From Eleginops maclovinus (taxonomy: Eukaryota > Chordata > Actinopteri > Perciformes > Eleginopidae), in assembly GCF_036324505.1 (NCBI RefSeq), contig NC_086352.1, forward strand, positions 11,159,001 through 11,223,000: a DNA stretch of 64,000 nt. The letters are read 5' to 3'. The translations under genes were made by a program, and so were the position numbers. The notes beneath the pieces were generated by a model that saw only the letters and a list, made by a program, of their open reading frames with translations, made no database searches and was not told where the DNA came from. Position 1 is the first letter of the stretch. Each line of letters starts with the position of its first letter. This document shows, in pieces, positions 48,801 to 59,598 of this stretch.

Positions 48801-51800
48801 AGATATTGTTGACCTGTATTCAGCTGGCTTTACTTGCGAGTGGGGTATCATTGGAAACAAATAATAAATACATAGTTTTGTACGATAGTAGACCTTCACA
48901 CGGATCGACTGACTGATATAGAAATTTGTAAATATGCTTTTTAATTGACTAGTTTTAAGCTTTTAAGGCATTTGTTTTGCCCCAGAGACTTATGAAGAGT
49001 TAATTGTCAGCAGAAAGCACATTGGGAAAATAAAAAGAGAACATCTGCTTTAAATCAACTTGTTGAACAGCCAAAAAACAGTCCTCAGTTACAGCCAGGA
49101 ATGTTTTGTTGGAGGCTGTCACATACATAGTTTGTAAATGTGATACAAAATAGATATTTGAGATGGTAAACATGTGACTCTGATGTTTGTTGAAAGATCA
49201 AATGCACAGACTGAACCAAAAGAGGCTGAATTATCACGGGATATTTCCTGCAGCACTCACCGCCCCGGGCCGTGGTTCTGGCACTGGATGGTTGTAGGTG
49301 TACCACTGCTGTGTCTCCCGGTTGACCTCTCGGTAGCGCCCGCTGAAGGCTCTTTCCACCTGTGCCATGGTGAAAGCACACACTGCCGAGCTGCCAGATG
49401 CTCCTTTATACCTGTGACCACATGAGACATTTATTTTACCCCTGTTTCAATCTTTTTATTTACCAAATCCATCCTTTCTGCAGTTGTCATTTTATTCAGA
49501 AACTGGCAGCTTCTGTGTGGAGAACAGTTGTAGAATGGGTCCTTGAATGATTCCCGAATTACAACCTTTATTTTGTTGATACATTAATTAGACATGGGGT
49601 TGCATGAGCTTGTGTTTGAGCTTATTACAGCTGCTCGAAATTCAGAAGAGCCAAGTCGTTAAAGGCAACTAGCCAAGTTTCTGTGCAGATATTAAATAAA
49701 CATTGGCTCAAGATGGTGTGTGTGAGCTGAATCTATGTGTTTGTGTATAAACATCAAATGTGACAGCTCCATAAATCACATTTATGTCAACGTTAAGGGA
49801 TGCTCCTCTCGTTCCTTACCACTGGGAGGTGAAGACGCCGTAGAAGACGGTGCTCTCCCAGCTGTCTCCCATGGGCTTCAGGACAAACATATCCTGGATG
49901 ATGTTGAAGGGGAAGCCGTCGTCCGGGAGGGAGCAGAGGAGCTGGGCCTTCAGGAAGGTCGTCCATTTCTTCTGCAGCACGCGCTCGCCGCCTCGATCAC
50001 CCTGAAAACAGACCCAGTGATTTATAGTATGTAATAGAAGACTCAATGTCTCAGAAAACAAGGCCAAGGACACAAAACTTCTTAGTTTTAAGGGTGAGCA
50101 CAGAAACACTTTCACCATTCAGCAGATGATTATGAAACATGTATAGTGTCAAACTCTTCTCATGCGTACTTATGCCAGACATAAACATCCCCAAAAAATC
50201 TAATCAGGATTGGATATGGTGTCCTTTTTTTGCAGATAGAAGGGTTAGAAAAGACTTGCATCTGCAATCCCTCATCTGTGCTTTAGATGGTAGTGTTGTG
50301 ATCAAACATTGAAATCAGAACGTGATACTGGGACACTAATGACCTTTTTTTGAGGAAATAAACTGGACAAATAAAAACAGCCAACCCGGACTTTTACTGT
50401 TTTAGCACAACTTTAAGTATTTAAATCCTTTCCTGTGGTGTGGTGCATTTATACCAAACTACAAAAGGATATTTCCCCTTTAAAATGTGGGGAAAAAAGA
50501 GCTTAAATAAAAAAAGATGCTTCAGCACACCACATCGGTTGCTCTTTGAAGTAGAGGAGACGGTGAAATGGAAAACAAACAATGGTTAGTTATTAATTAC
50601 AGCTTTGAAATCAGCATCAGTGGTTCTCTCCTCTCTTCTCCTCTGAGATACAGAGGAGGCATTCACTCCTTTTAAGCTGTCACTAAAGATAAAGATAAAC
50701 AGTTATCAGACTGCTCTGCTAGGACTGGCAATTATCAAAGTTCCTGTAAACACACACCAAAAAAAACTCCTCCCCAGTACAGCTTGCAAGCTGAAAAACA
50801 CGGGAGGAGCACGAGGAGGAAGAGGAGGAGGAGGAAGAGCATGACCAAAACAAGTGGTCTCACCCAATCTCAAGACAGTCTCCTGCCTCAGATCCAAAAT
50901 ATAATCAGAAGGAGATTCAAAAACAACTCCTTCATAACAGCACAGTATCATAACAGTGAATGACCCGAGAGGATAAAAACATCAGTGGTATAATGTAGTG
51001 AAGTACATTTACTCAAGTACTTATTTTCTATTTGATTATACTTTAAACTTCTACTCGACTACAATTTGGGAGCCAATATTGTACATTTTACTATTTACTT
51101 TACAGATTCAGCTTATTGGCTCAAACAAACTATAAGACAAACTAGTAGATAACCTATGATATACAGATTAATTATAGGTTAAGATATCGAGCAGCAGTAT
51201 ATAAAGTAGTTCAATTAGCTCCACCTTTACAAGCTGTGACAAACTCATAAAAGGCATCGAAAAAAGTAATCACATTTTTTGTATAAATTATTCTAAAAAT
51301 GGGACATCTCGTAAAATCACGTTGAGTATATTTCCATGCAAATACTTTCGTACTTTTACCCAAGTAAGATTTGAAATGCAGGACTTTTAACAGAGTATTT
51401 TACACTATAGTATTACTAGTTTTACTATACATAACAAAGTACTTCTTACACCATTAAAAACTAAAACTACGAGAGCCATTTTCCTGCCTAAGATCCAAAA
51501 TATCATGAGCACTCCTTCCTAACAGCACAGGAGTGAATGACAAAATGATAAAATGCAAAAACTATAACTGTCCCTGTTTTCTCTTCTGTTGTTACACATA
51601 AACAATCATGTTGCTCCACGTTGAGGTGAAAGCTTGTGGGGCAGATGCACGGTCTGAGAGTCAATTACTCGTCTGTGGTAGTAGCCTGTCCACATAATGA
51701 GGAGACCACATTCCTGCTCTCTCAGCTGTCCACTGCCGCTGTTGCTGTGCTCCACTGCGCAGCTACTCTCAATCACATCGACCACACCCCCCGATAGCTT

Positions 51801-54800
51801 CCCTACAAAAACAAACCCGCTATTTTGTTCTGGACTACACCTCTCTCTTACATTTTATCTGCATTTTAGCAGATTCCTTATAGATGAAAAGGAAGTAAAG
51901 AAAGTAGTGCCACACTGCGTTCATAATGTGCCTGCTTTCCACAGTCAGTGTGCACACCTGAATAAACAAAAGAAAGAGGGAGCAGAAGAAGGGAGGGGGA
52001 CAGATAGGAAAGAGGGGGGAAAAAAACAACTTTGGAAGCAGAATTACTTGGAAAACCTAAGTTAAACAGTAGTTAGGCCAGCAGGAGAAAACTGAAGTTC
52101 CTTTAATATCTGAAGAGAAACGCAGCTTCTTTAAAATGTCTGGCAAGATGAACAAATTCAAAATATTACAGACGTCAAAATAAAAGCACATTAACATTTT
52201 CGGCCTTGGGCATGAACTCAGAGGGAAAACAGAGAGCATGCTTCCTGTCAGTCTGCAGGAATGTGTTATACTAAACAGGGAGGGGCCTTCATAACTCACT
52301 TATCTACACAGGGTGTGTGTTCAGATATGAGACACTATTCTGAGAAAAATAATAAGATGAATATGATAATAGGTTGGGATGTGAGCCTGCAGCAATAAGG
52401 GTGGTTTCTCAAAAACATTTTTGGCTCTAATGTCTGATGGGAGGAAAAGACAGTGTGAGATGTGGCAGGTGCATGCTGCTGTTCTGAAAACAACAGGAAG
52501 GGAGTTACTGTAGCTGGTCGCTAATTCGGCTCGCTCACCAATAAGATCAGCAGCAGAAACTCTTAGAGGCAATTACGGTGCTTTAAAACCCTTGGAGCCT
52601 GATTGGAGCAATTTGCATCTCCTTCTCCGAGTCATATATCTCAGTGAAATCTAAACACACAGACATGATATGCATATTTTTGGATTCAGTGTGACTTACG
52701 TATTCAGAGGAAGTCATTATCGCTGATGGCCATTATACATAAACATCTATAAATCTGCCTATGAATCATTAGGAGATGCCTACCCCAGAAAGTTTTCTAG
52801 AATATCAAATCAATCCAGTTAGTTTTTTCTGCTGATGCTTTACTTTCAGCATATATTAAATGACACCAAAATGGTAACGAATTCTACACATGGAGCTAAG
52901 TTGTAGCCCATAGCATAAAATCTGTTAACATCCCGAAAAGCATTATGGGAAATGTAGTTCCAGGTTGATCGTGAGTTATAGTGACTTTTGGCTGAGGGGG
53001 GTGGCACAGTGTCAGACCTTAAAAATATCTAGTTTGATGCGAGTTTCACAAAAATATAGACTGACTTATTATAAGCCTAAGAAGTTATCCAACCCTCCAA
53101 GGCTATATTTAAATTAAAAGCAATGTTTCCATGGTGACAATTTGTGACACTTAGTCTTAATTTACCCCAAATCCCTGGAAAATGAATCCTTCTTCGGTCT
53201 ATCTTTATAAAAACCAGCTGCAGTTCTATGATATTGGTTGAATGGAAAAGGGTGTTGGAGAACAACATTCGCAGGGTGTTAATTTGCACAAAATGTAAAA
53301 CCTACAAGAGCTTTTAATTAGTAGAAACTGGACAGTGGTAGGAAGTCCTAAGCCTCATCGTTGTACATAGCTTTGTTCATGTTCTTAAGAATCAACCCAG
53401 TAAATTGGCGAACAAACCACCTGCATCCTCTACTGTACTGCCACAGAACAGCGTCTGAAAAGATTCTGTCAGGGGAACGAGTGCTGCTGCATTCCAGAGA
53501 AATAAAGGCGCTTTATATCGCAGAGAAAGCCATTCTTCTGTCTCCATTGCACAGTTCATCTGAAGCAAGTTGCCACAGTTCTGGGGGCTTTTTCCTGTCA
53601 ATGATTTCCATATATAGAACCCAGGAGGTGCTCTGCCGGTTGAGAGAGGTGTTGCAGCACCGAGTGCCAGAGTCTTGCAGGACTAAGTCATTAAGCTGTC
53701 ACTTAAGATTACATGCTGCCCCCGTGATTACTCACATTACTGCTTCCATGAACAAGAGGCATCAGTCAGGGAGGGATGCTGAGTGCATTTATAGCGGGCA
53801 GCCGTTTAATTGATCTGATCTCAGGTGAAAAAGGATAAAGTATGCCGTTGATTATTCAGGATGATCTACCAAGCTAAACTCTTGTAGAGGAGGAGGAGGA
53901 AGGGGATAACGTCAGCAGTTTAAATGATGTGAGTTAATTCTGCAGGTACAGTTTGCATGCCTTTCCTGCAACAAAAACAGGCCATATAGTAGAGAGGTAA
54001 AAGCATTTCATATTGCTGCGAAGCACCCTTGAATACTAATAATGCCTGCAAAGCTCAAAGCGCTGGTGGAGAAAGGCAAAGAGCTGGAGGAGTGGACGAA
54101 TGCAGCTGACATTGTGAGGGAGATGGAAGGAGAGGGGGGGATGACATTGCAGAGGAAAAGGGAGGGAGGGTGGCGTGTTGAGGAGGAGAGGATGATTCAG
54201 GCAAGGGGAAATCTGTTGAAAACATGTTTGCACAGTCAAATAGAAAAGGATTTAGCGCACCCGTGACATATTTTCCATTGCATCTATACAGGCATGACGT
54301 ACGGTGAAATGTGACCAAACATGCTTCAACATGGGAGCGTCCCTTCTTGTTTTGAGGTAATTGTACCAGGATTACAGAGAGGAAGCAGGAGGCCCATACG
54401 GGGCCTGTTATTTTTGCGTGAACCTCTTGTTTAATAGCCTTAACCCATCCCCGGGTGTCTTACCTTACACACGCGAGCAATCCGCGACACAATGGTGTTG
54501 TCAAAGAAGTCAAATTCTTTCCCCGCCTCGCTGAAGAAGAAGTAAATCTTGTCGTCGTCTCCTACGGGGTTGCCTACCGGCTGACTCTCCTCGATGTAAG
54601 CTGACCCGACAAAGACGGGATCTGTTCAAAATAGATAAACAAAGAAGAAAACTTGTTATCATCACGCTAGGAAAACAATCCTTCTACGCTTTAGTATCGC
54701 TGAACATTTGATTCAGAGAGCTGAGAACACTATGGCTGTTTTGAAGTACATGTGCTGAGACTGATAGGACCGGGCTCTCAGTCTGCACGCATTAGCGACT

Positions 54801-57365
54801 GTGCCTCGCTAATGATCTCTACTTTTTGGAGCTTATCTGCTCTGTTGGGTACATAATGAAAGATGAGCACAGGGGGAAGCAGTCTGCCATCTGATGGGTG
54901 CTTACCTTGCAGCCATTTTAAAGAGTTCTCCGTCTTCAGAGCGGTTCCCTGACCCAAACTCTTGTAAATTACTGGCTCGTTCCCTTGGAAGTTGCTGACA
55001 GTACCGGTGTACAGTTCACCATCTGGAAAAGAAAAAAGGAAACGATCCCAAGATCTTAAATTAAGAACTTGATGTTGGTTTTAATTAAACATAATGAATT
55101 ACAAAGAATTGGTGCGCTGGGGGCTTTCTCAACGGTAACAGATGAAGTCAGTTATAGCTTGGAGCAAAGTGAGAGCGGTCTAAGGGAGGAATTAGAGAAA
55201 TAATTTCTTCCACTCATATGCAGCTCAATTATTCACTAATTGCTTGTCAAAGAACTTGAACACCATAGCCTGATGGTGTCCGGCTATTTATCTGAAGGAC
55301 CAGCGCAGAAAAACAACATTAGCCGGCACTGAATGACTCATTACTGCTTCACAGTGGTAGTTAACATCAAAGTAGCTTAGCAAACAGCTGGTAATAATAC
55401 CTTGTTCCTCGCACGATGATAGTTTGAAGTGACATGAATGTAGAGAAATGAGTGTGTGACGACATACCAACGATGATGGCAGTGGATTTGTACTCTGGAT
55501 TAAAGGGGCAGCGGCTACGCCCGTCTTCCATCACGACCTCGCCCACTTCGTCTCTCTCCAGCGTGAACGTTGACGTGTTCTGGAGACAAGACACAAACAG
55601 CAAATGTCCCTCAGGCACAGTCCAATTAAATTCTACTTACAGTAAAAAGCTAGCTCCAGCTCTTTCTCTCCACTGCTTCATTACAATATACACAGCACAC
55701 TGACTTTTAGGGACTTTACGTCACAAATATGTTATTTATATAGTAACAAGAGGGTATGGCCTATTCATCAAAGCTTTAGAGCTGATGTAATAAAAAAAAA
55801 CATCATTAAGCTTCACCGTTTACTACGACTTTGAACACAGCTACTGTCATTTTTTGTGAACCAACAACACACAATCCATCCTGGTTCAATAAATGCTAAC
55901 TCATGTGTGCTCAAATAAACTCCAAAAACTCCTCCTGCATAAAATCTGTAATGCTTCCAACCAGCTGTTGCAGGAATTTTACTAAGCCTTTTATTCTAAG
56001 CCTAAAAAACAGTTATTATATAATTTGTGACCCGTTTTTAAATATTTATGACATAAAATAGGACAAATAGAGTTTGGGCTGAGTGGAAAAGCAGATCATC
56101 ATTAAAGGGAGGGATTTAAATTCAGTTAGCTTTAGTATTTTAATTTGTTGAGATTAAACAAATATATAATTACACTAACGTTATCCTAGGAAATAGGAAA
56201 TAAAAGATATTGTTATTTACAACACAGAACATTATTTGAGGGGCCTGTGATTGGTTAATATAGATCACATAGTGTTTGTTCATGTGTATATGGCATTATA
56301 TAGGTCATTTTTCAGCCTCTGAGGACAGCTGTATAATGTCTTCTTTGGCTCTGGGGAGCTTTAAGAAAGTCTGAATGTAACTTGCGTAATGTCAGGGTTT
56401 GGTTTTTTAACGGAGTGTGAGTAACAAACAGTGGGCAGGGAGTTTGAACTTGTTGCTTTTACCGGGTAGGGCAGGGAGAGTCGATTAAAACATGTCATCA
56501 TGTTGCTTTATGTGTGGGTGACGTCTTAGTAATACTCTATTTGTCCGACCAACAGTCCCAAACCCAAAGACAACTTCGATGACATAAATAAAGAATAGCA
56601 GCACATTGAGAATCATGACATTTTACTATAAAAATGAATCTATTATCAAAATTGTTACTAATATTTCCCTTTGTTCGACTAATCAGCCAACAGGTTTAAC
56701 ACTGTTTTAGAGTTTAAAATCTAATACTATGTGTCATGTCTTCAATCGATGTTTAATCGATCTTTAAAACAAACCTGATGTGTCGATATGTACAAAAAAA
56801 GAGTGGGGATTTGGTATTCAACAGACCATCATTTATAAGACTTGTCTGTAAGATATTATCTTCAGCTAGGTTAAATGCATTTTTGCACACAATTAGGACA
56901 GTAGATATTGTTCCCCATCACTTAAATTGAAATTGCTTACAGAAGGTGTCTACTTACAGCCAGAATAGAGAGTAGGAACAATTACAGTGAGCAATAAAGC
57001 ATTCAACGTCCATATGAGAAGGTGACTATTGCATTTACATAGAAAAGAGTATGTGTGCAATTTGCAGTAATAGCAATACCTTGTTCCATTAAATCAAATC
57101 AAATAGGACAATGTGGAGGGCCTCTGTTTCCTGGAAAATCTTCCCATGCTTAATCATTATGGAGTTGTTTTTATAGCCAGCGTTTGTTTTAAGACATGTC
57201 TGTCATCCGATTGTTTAATGTATCTTCTTGGCTTCAGTTCAGTGTCTTGTTACTCGGCCCGTAAAACCCTCCCGAGACTGTTTTGAGAAAAGCTATCAAA
57301 ATAAAACATTTATTAATGTTAATATTATGAATCTGAGAGATTGCTGGCTGTGTCGGTTGATGTTG

Positions 57366-57405
<40 letters not shown>

Positions 57406-59598
57406 GGTCTCCGTCAACATGACGCGTGTTCAACCAGACTAGCCGGGCTCAGATTGGCTTGGAATCTGAGTTCGGGGCATGAAGTCCAGCCAAGTGATCT
57501 CCAGTCTGAGACGTCCGGTGTTTGTCTTTCCCTCTGACGTCAAAGCGGAGAGTTTAAACCCCATTTTAAGAGCCGGGTTGTCACCAAGCTGGCTATCACT
57601 GAAATCAATGTCATCCTCCTGCTGCTCACCATCACTCCAGATGTACTCCTCTGCTAGATAAACATATCTTCTGCTTCCCTCTTGCTGGAAACCACACAGC
57701 CCGTGTACCCCCTGTTGACTTGTCTGGCTAAAGTGCCTCAGTAGCATTTGGTTACGCTCGGATAACCGCAAATCCAATACTGACACGGTGGATGAAAAGA
57801 GCTTGATTCAACCAGAACCCACAAACAATAAATCTAAATTCAGAAATGAGAGGAGAGAAATTGAAGGACTGATAACAGGGGGGAAATTAAATCCTGTAAA
57901 TGAACAAAAGGTAGATTGAGAGGTTGTTACTTACAATGTAGGCGCAGATAGGGCTGAAGGCGTAAGTGCCACACACATAGAGATGAGTGCTGTTCAGCCG
58001 CAGGAGGATTTTGATGTAATTGAAGCAATCAGTCTGGATGGGGAACAAATGGACAGAGTGTGAGGTCCATGAGTCCACAAGATATTCTAAACATTTAATG
58101 TGTTTTTATTAGAGCCCCTTCAAACCTGAGCCTGAGATACTAAGTAAATCTATCAGAGCAAAAAGAAAACAACACAAATGCTTCAAAAACTGGAGAGAAA
58201 TAGTTAGAAACATATTCTCTTTTCCTCACACGCTGTAGGGAAGACTTCACATGCAGTAGCCTGGTGGGCTTTTTCTCTGTTATACACAGACTAGAGTTGT
58301 ATACTGCAGTATAAAGATTTCCAAGGTTTGTCGCCTAGGGATACAGCAGCTGGCATGACAACAAGGTAACAGGCAGACAGAGGGAAAGTAGCAGTGCACT
58401 GAAAAAGAGCAATTCCCCGGCGAGCATGCACACTTGATGAATCTATTTGTAACTGGTGGAAAGGTTTGTCGACACATAACTCAATGCTCATTTTATCTTC
58501 TCACGACTTCAGTGAAAGGATTCACACACAACTGCAAGAGGAGAACAAACACTCTGCATAAGGAGACCCGTGCTCTAGTTATTGTCATTATACAGCTATC
58601 TTCCCGAGGTGTTTCCATTATTGAGCATTTTTCTGGAGTAGTAAGAGATGCCTCTCACCTCCAGGTCCTTCCCTTTGAAGCTGCACTCCTCTCTTTTTCC
58701 AGCAGGAGTGCCCCACGTCAGCTGAAGATGAAAAAGTAGAAAACACTGAATAAGTAATGATAAAACACAAGGAGCCATGCTGTTTCTACCAAGGAGGATT
58801 GTTTCTCTAATATTAAATGTATACAGAGAACTTTTGTGAAGTAGAGAAATAAACAAAAATCACTTCTTATAATGCAAAAAATGACATATGAAGTCAAGGA
58901 AGCTGCTATTTAACTTAAATATTTACATGGCTAAGTTGAACATTCGTGACAATTTCTTCTTAGCGGAGTCAATCCAATAATTCTCGAGTCAATTAAATAA
59001 CTTTCAATTCATATTGGGAGATAAGTCCTTTGTGTATTGAGTATGTGGTTGTGTAATAAGCAGGATTATGTCAAACGTTACACATTATCCCTTACGGCAG
59101 CGGTTTTCAAACTGTGGTGAGCTGAGGTACTGCAGGGGGGGGCGCTTGAAGCTTGGGAGGAAGTTGAAAACAAACATTGGTTGCTCTTTGTTATTTGCCA
59201 AGACAAGCACTTTTGTTCATGTTCTATCCATAAGAATAATAGCCTTCACAAAATAAATAGGTTCATAAAGTGGGAGATAGAGGTGATGACATATGTAGAG
59301 GGACTACAAACCAGATTTGAAAGACTAGCTCTCACCTCTGAGCTGTGCAGTAGCACATGAAATGCCATTTTAACCATGAGAGTAAATGATCTACCAGCCC
59401 ACTTCATCATTGAAACTTTCCCTCACGATGTACTCACGTTCTTCTGCAGCTTGGCTTTACTGATGTCCGACAGGCTGAGGGCGAACAGCGCCTCCCTGGC
59501 TCCGACGTAGAGCATGTCGTCCTCCTGGCTGAGCAGCAGGGAGGTGTAATTGAAAACGCCGTCCACGGAGAATCTCTTGGCCGACCTCTCCTTTGCAT
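45059..59598 (-). CDS. sema4b: sema4b: class 4 transmembrane semaphorin, all but the signal-peptide exon
   Basis: Cell-surface semaphorin; class 4 members act as ligands or receptors in axon guidance, synapse formation and immune contacts through plexins. Thirteen exons join in frame with GT-AG boundaries to give 2,396 nt and 798 residues (numbered from the first visible codon). The sema domain runs from about residue 10 (N-glycosylation site NYT at 17, [11 protein letters not shown]) to about 470. The PSI domain follows ([20 protein letters not shown] from 476), then an Ig-like domain (cysteines 545, 560, 603, 618), a membrane span at 666-686 and a 112-residue tail. The tail has the [15 protein letters not shown] and [11 protein letters not shown] segments typical of SEMA4B and ends DSIV, a class I PDZ ligand. 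The human protein has about 830 residues, so only the signal-peptide exon is missing. Paralogue (sema4ba or sema4bb) was not resolved. Confidence 0.95.
45957..46070 (+). repeat. Fragment of the dispersed fish repeat, in the last sema4b intron
   Basis: Contains CTGCCTACCAGCACCTCTAA, AGCTCACAAATAAACATG and TTTGTTTAACC, the central part of the family also seen at 38664-38985. Confidence 0.5.
46390..46481 (-). CDS. sema4b: sema4b coding exon 13 (PSI to Ig linker)
   Basis: 92 nt, residues 510-540 plus one base. Encodes [18 protein letters not shown] and a Ser/Pro-rich linker. Less conserved than its neighbours but in phase with both. Confidence 0.88.
47176..47333 (-). CDS. sema4b: sema4b coding exon 12 (end of sema, PSI domain)
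   Basis: 158 nt, residues 458-509 plus two bases. Begins [20 protein letters not shown], then the PSI cysteines (476, 482, 485, 493, 500) around RDPYCAWTG. Confidence 0.96.
48176..48291 (-). CDS. sema4b: sema4b coding exon 11
   Basis: 116 nt, residues 419-457. Contains [26 protein letters not shown] and HIELDPQR. The donor gtaaat is weaker than the others. Confidence 0.95.
48498..48708 (-). CDS. sema4b: sema4b coding exon 10
   Basis: 211 nt, residues 349-418 plus one base. Contains [26 protein letters not shown] and the YDVLFIGT motif that ends the propeller's inner blade. Confidence 0.96.
49261..49411 (-). CDS. sema4b: sema4b coding exon 9
   Basis: 151 nt, residues 298-348. Contains [34 protein letters not shown] and PEPRPGA. 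Confidence 0.96.
49820..50001 (-). CDS. sema4b: sema4b coding exon 8
   Basis: 182 nt, residues 238-297 plus two bases of a Trp codon. Contains [33 protein letters not shown] and VFYGVFTSQ. Confidence 0.96.
50002..54463. other. sema4b intron between coding exons 8 and 7 (4.5 kb)
   Basis: Holds the third hAT-like copy (50983-51455) and a 390-bp balanced-composition stretch at 53430-53820, open in one plus-strand frame, that may be conserved non-coding sequence. Purine-rich runs of GGAGGA lie near 50,805-50,840 and 53,887-53,905. No other coding exon was recognised. Confidence 0.6.
50983..51455. mobile_element. Non-autonomous hAT-like element, copy 3, in a sema4b intron
   Basis: Starts CAGTGGTATAATGTAGTGAA, has ACATTTACTCAAGTACTT near its left end and ends AAGTACTTCTTACACCATT. 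The flanking 8-mers aaaaacat (50975-50982) and aaaaacta (51456-51463) agree at 6 of 8 positions. Same family as 32042-32495 and 33356-33737. Confidence 0.7.
54464..54621 (-). CDS. sema4b: sema4b coding exon 7
   Basis: 158 nt, residues 185-237. Contains [25 protein letters not shown] and [12 protein letters not shown], core propeller blades. Confidence 0.95.
54906..55022 (-). CDS. sema4b: sema4b coding exon 6
   Basis: 117 nt, residues 146-184 plus one base. Begins [17 protein letters not shown] and ends with SLKWLQ, matching the equivalent human exon almost throughout. Confidence 0.95.
55468..55579 (-). CDS. sema4b: sema4b coding exon 5
   Basis: 112 nt, residues 109-145 plus one base. Contains the semaphorin motif [15 protein letters not shown]. 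The N-terminal NTST is a possible glycosylation site. Confidence 0.95.
57368..57403. repeat. (AC)18 microsatellite
   Basis: A pure AC run between the stop of the nested open frame and its AATAAA. Confidence 0.97.
57439..57779 (-). CDS. Unrecognised open frame, possible terminal exon nested in a sema4b intron
   Basis: On the minus strand, after an acceptor-like cttttcatccaccgtgtcag, one frame is open for about 113 codons to a TAG at 57439-57441. An AATAAA follows at 57309-57314. The first in-frame ATG gives 102 residues, starting [13 protein letters not shown]. The middle is acidic ([16 protein letters not shown]), and a more hydrophobic end carries [12 protein letters not shown]. Composition is clearly richer in GC than the flanking intron, and codon choice looks coding-like. 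I recognise no family. It cannot be a sema4b exon as it stands, since exons 4 and 5 join perfectly without it and it ends in a stop. It could be a nested gene, an alternative 3' end or a retrocopy remnant. Confidence 0.35.
57935..58033 (-). CDS. sema4b: sema4b coding exon 4
   Basis: 99 nt, phase 0/0, residues 76-108. Contains [21 protein letters not shown] and the closing ICAYI, all conserved in the sema propeller. Confidence 0.95.
58659..58721 (-). CDS. sema4b: sema4b coding exon 3
   Basis: 63 nt, phase 0/0, residues 55-75: [20 protein letters not shown] plus Glu. The CSFKGKD motif is a semaphorin hallmark. Confidence 0.95.
59098..59260. mobile_element. hAT-type transposon end fragment in a sema4b intron
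   Basis: CAGCGGTTTTCAAACTGTGG is the typical terminal sequence of vertebrate hAT elements, and the GGGGGGGCGC that follows is also usual. The right boundary is uncertain. Confidence 0.45.
59438..59598 (-). CDS. sema4b: sema4b coding exon 2 (start of sema domain)
   Basis: 161 nt encoding residues 1-54, [13 protein letters not shown] through ISKAKLQKN. The acceptor tgtttacag splits an Asp codon whose first base must come from the upstream exon; the donor is gtgagt. Holds NYTSLLLS and [11 protein letters not shown]. Confidence 0.93.

Larger units (their letters stand above)
55580..57934. other. sema4b intron between coding exons 5 and 4 (2.4 kb)
   Basis: Mostly AT-rich unique DNA, with an (AC)n tract at 57368-57403 and the nested open frame described separately at 57439-57779. 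Nothing else was recognised. Confidence 0.6.
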
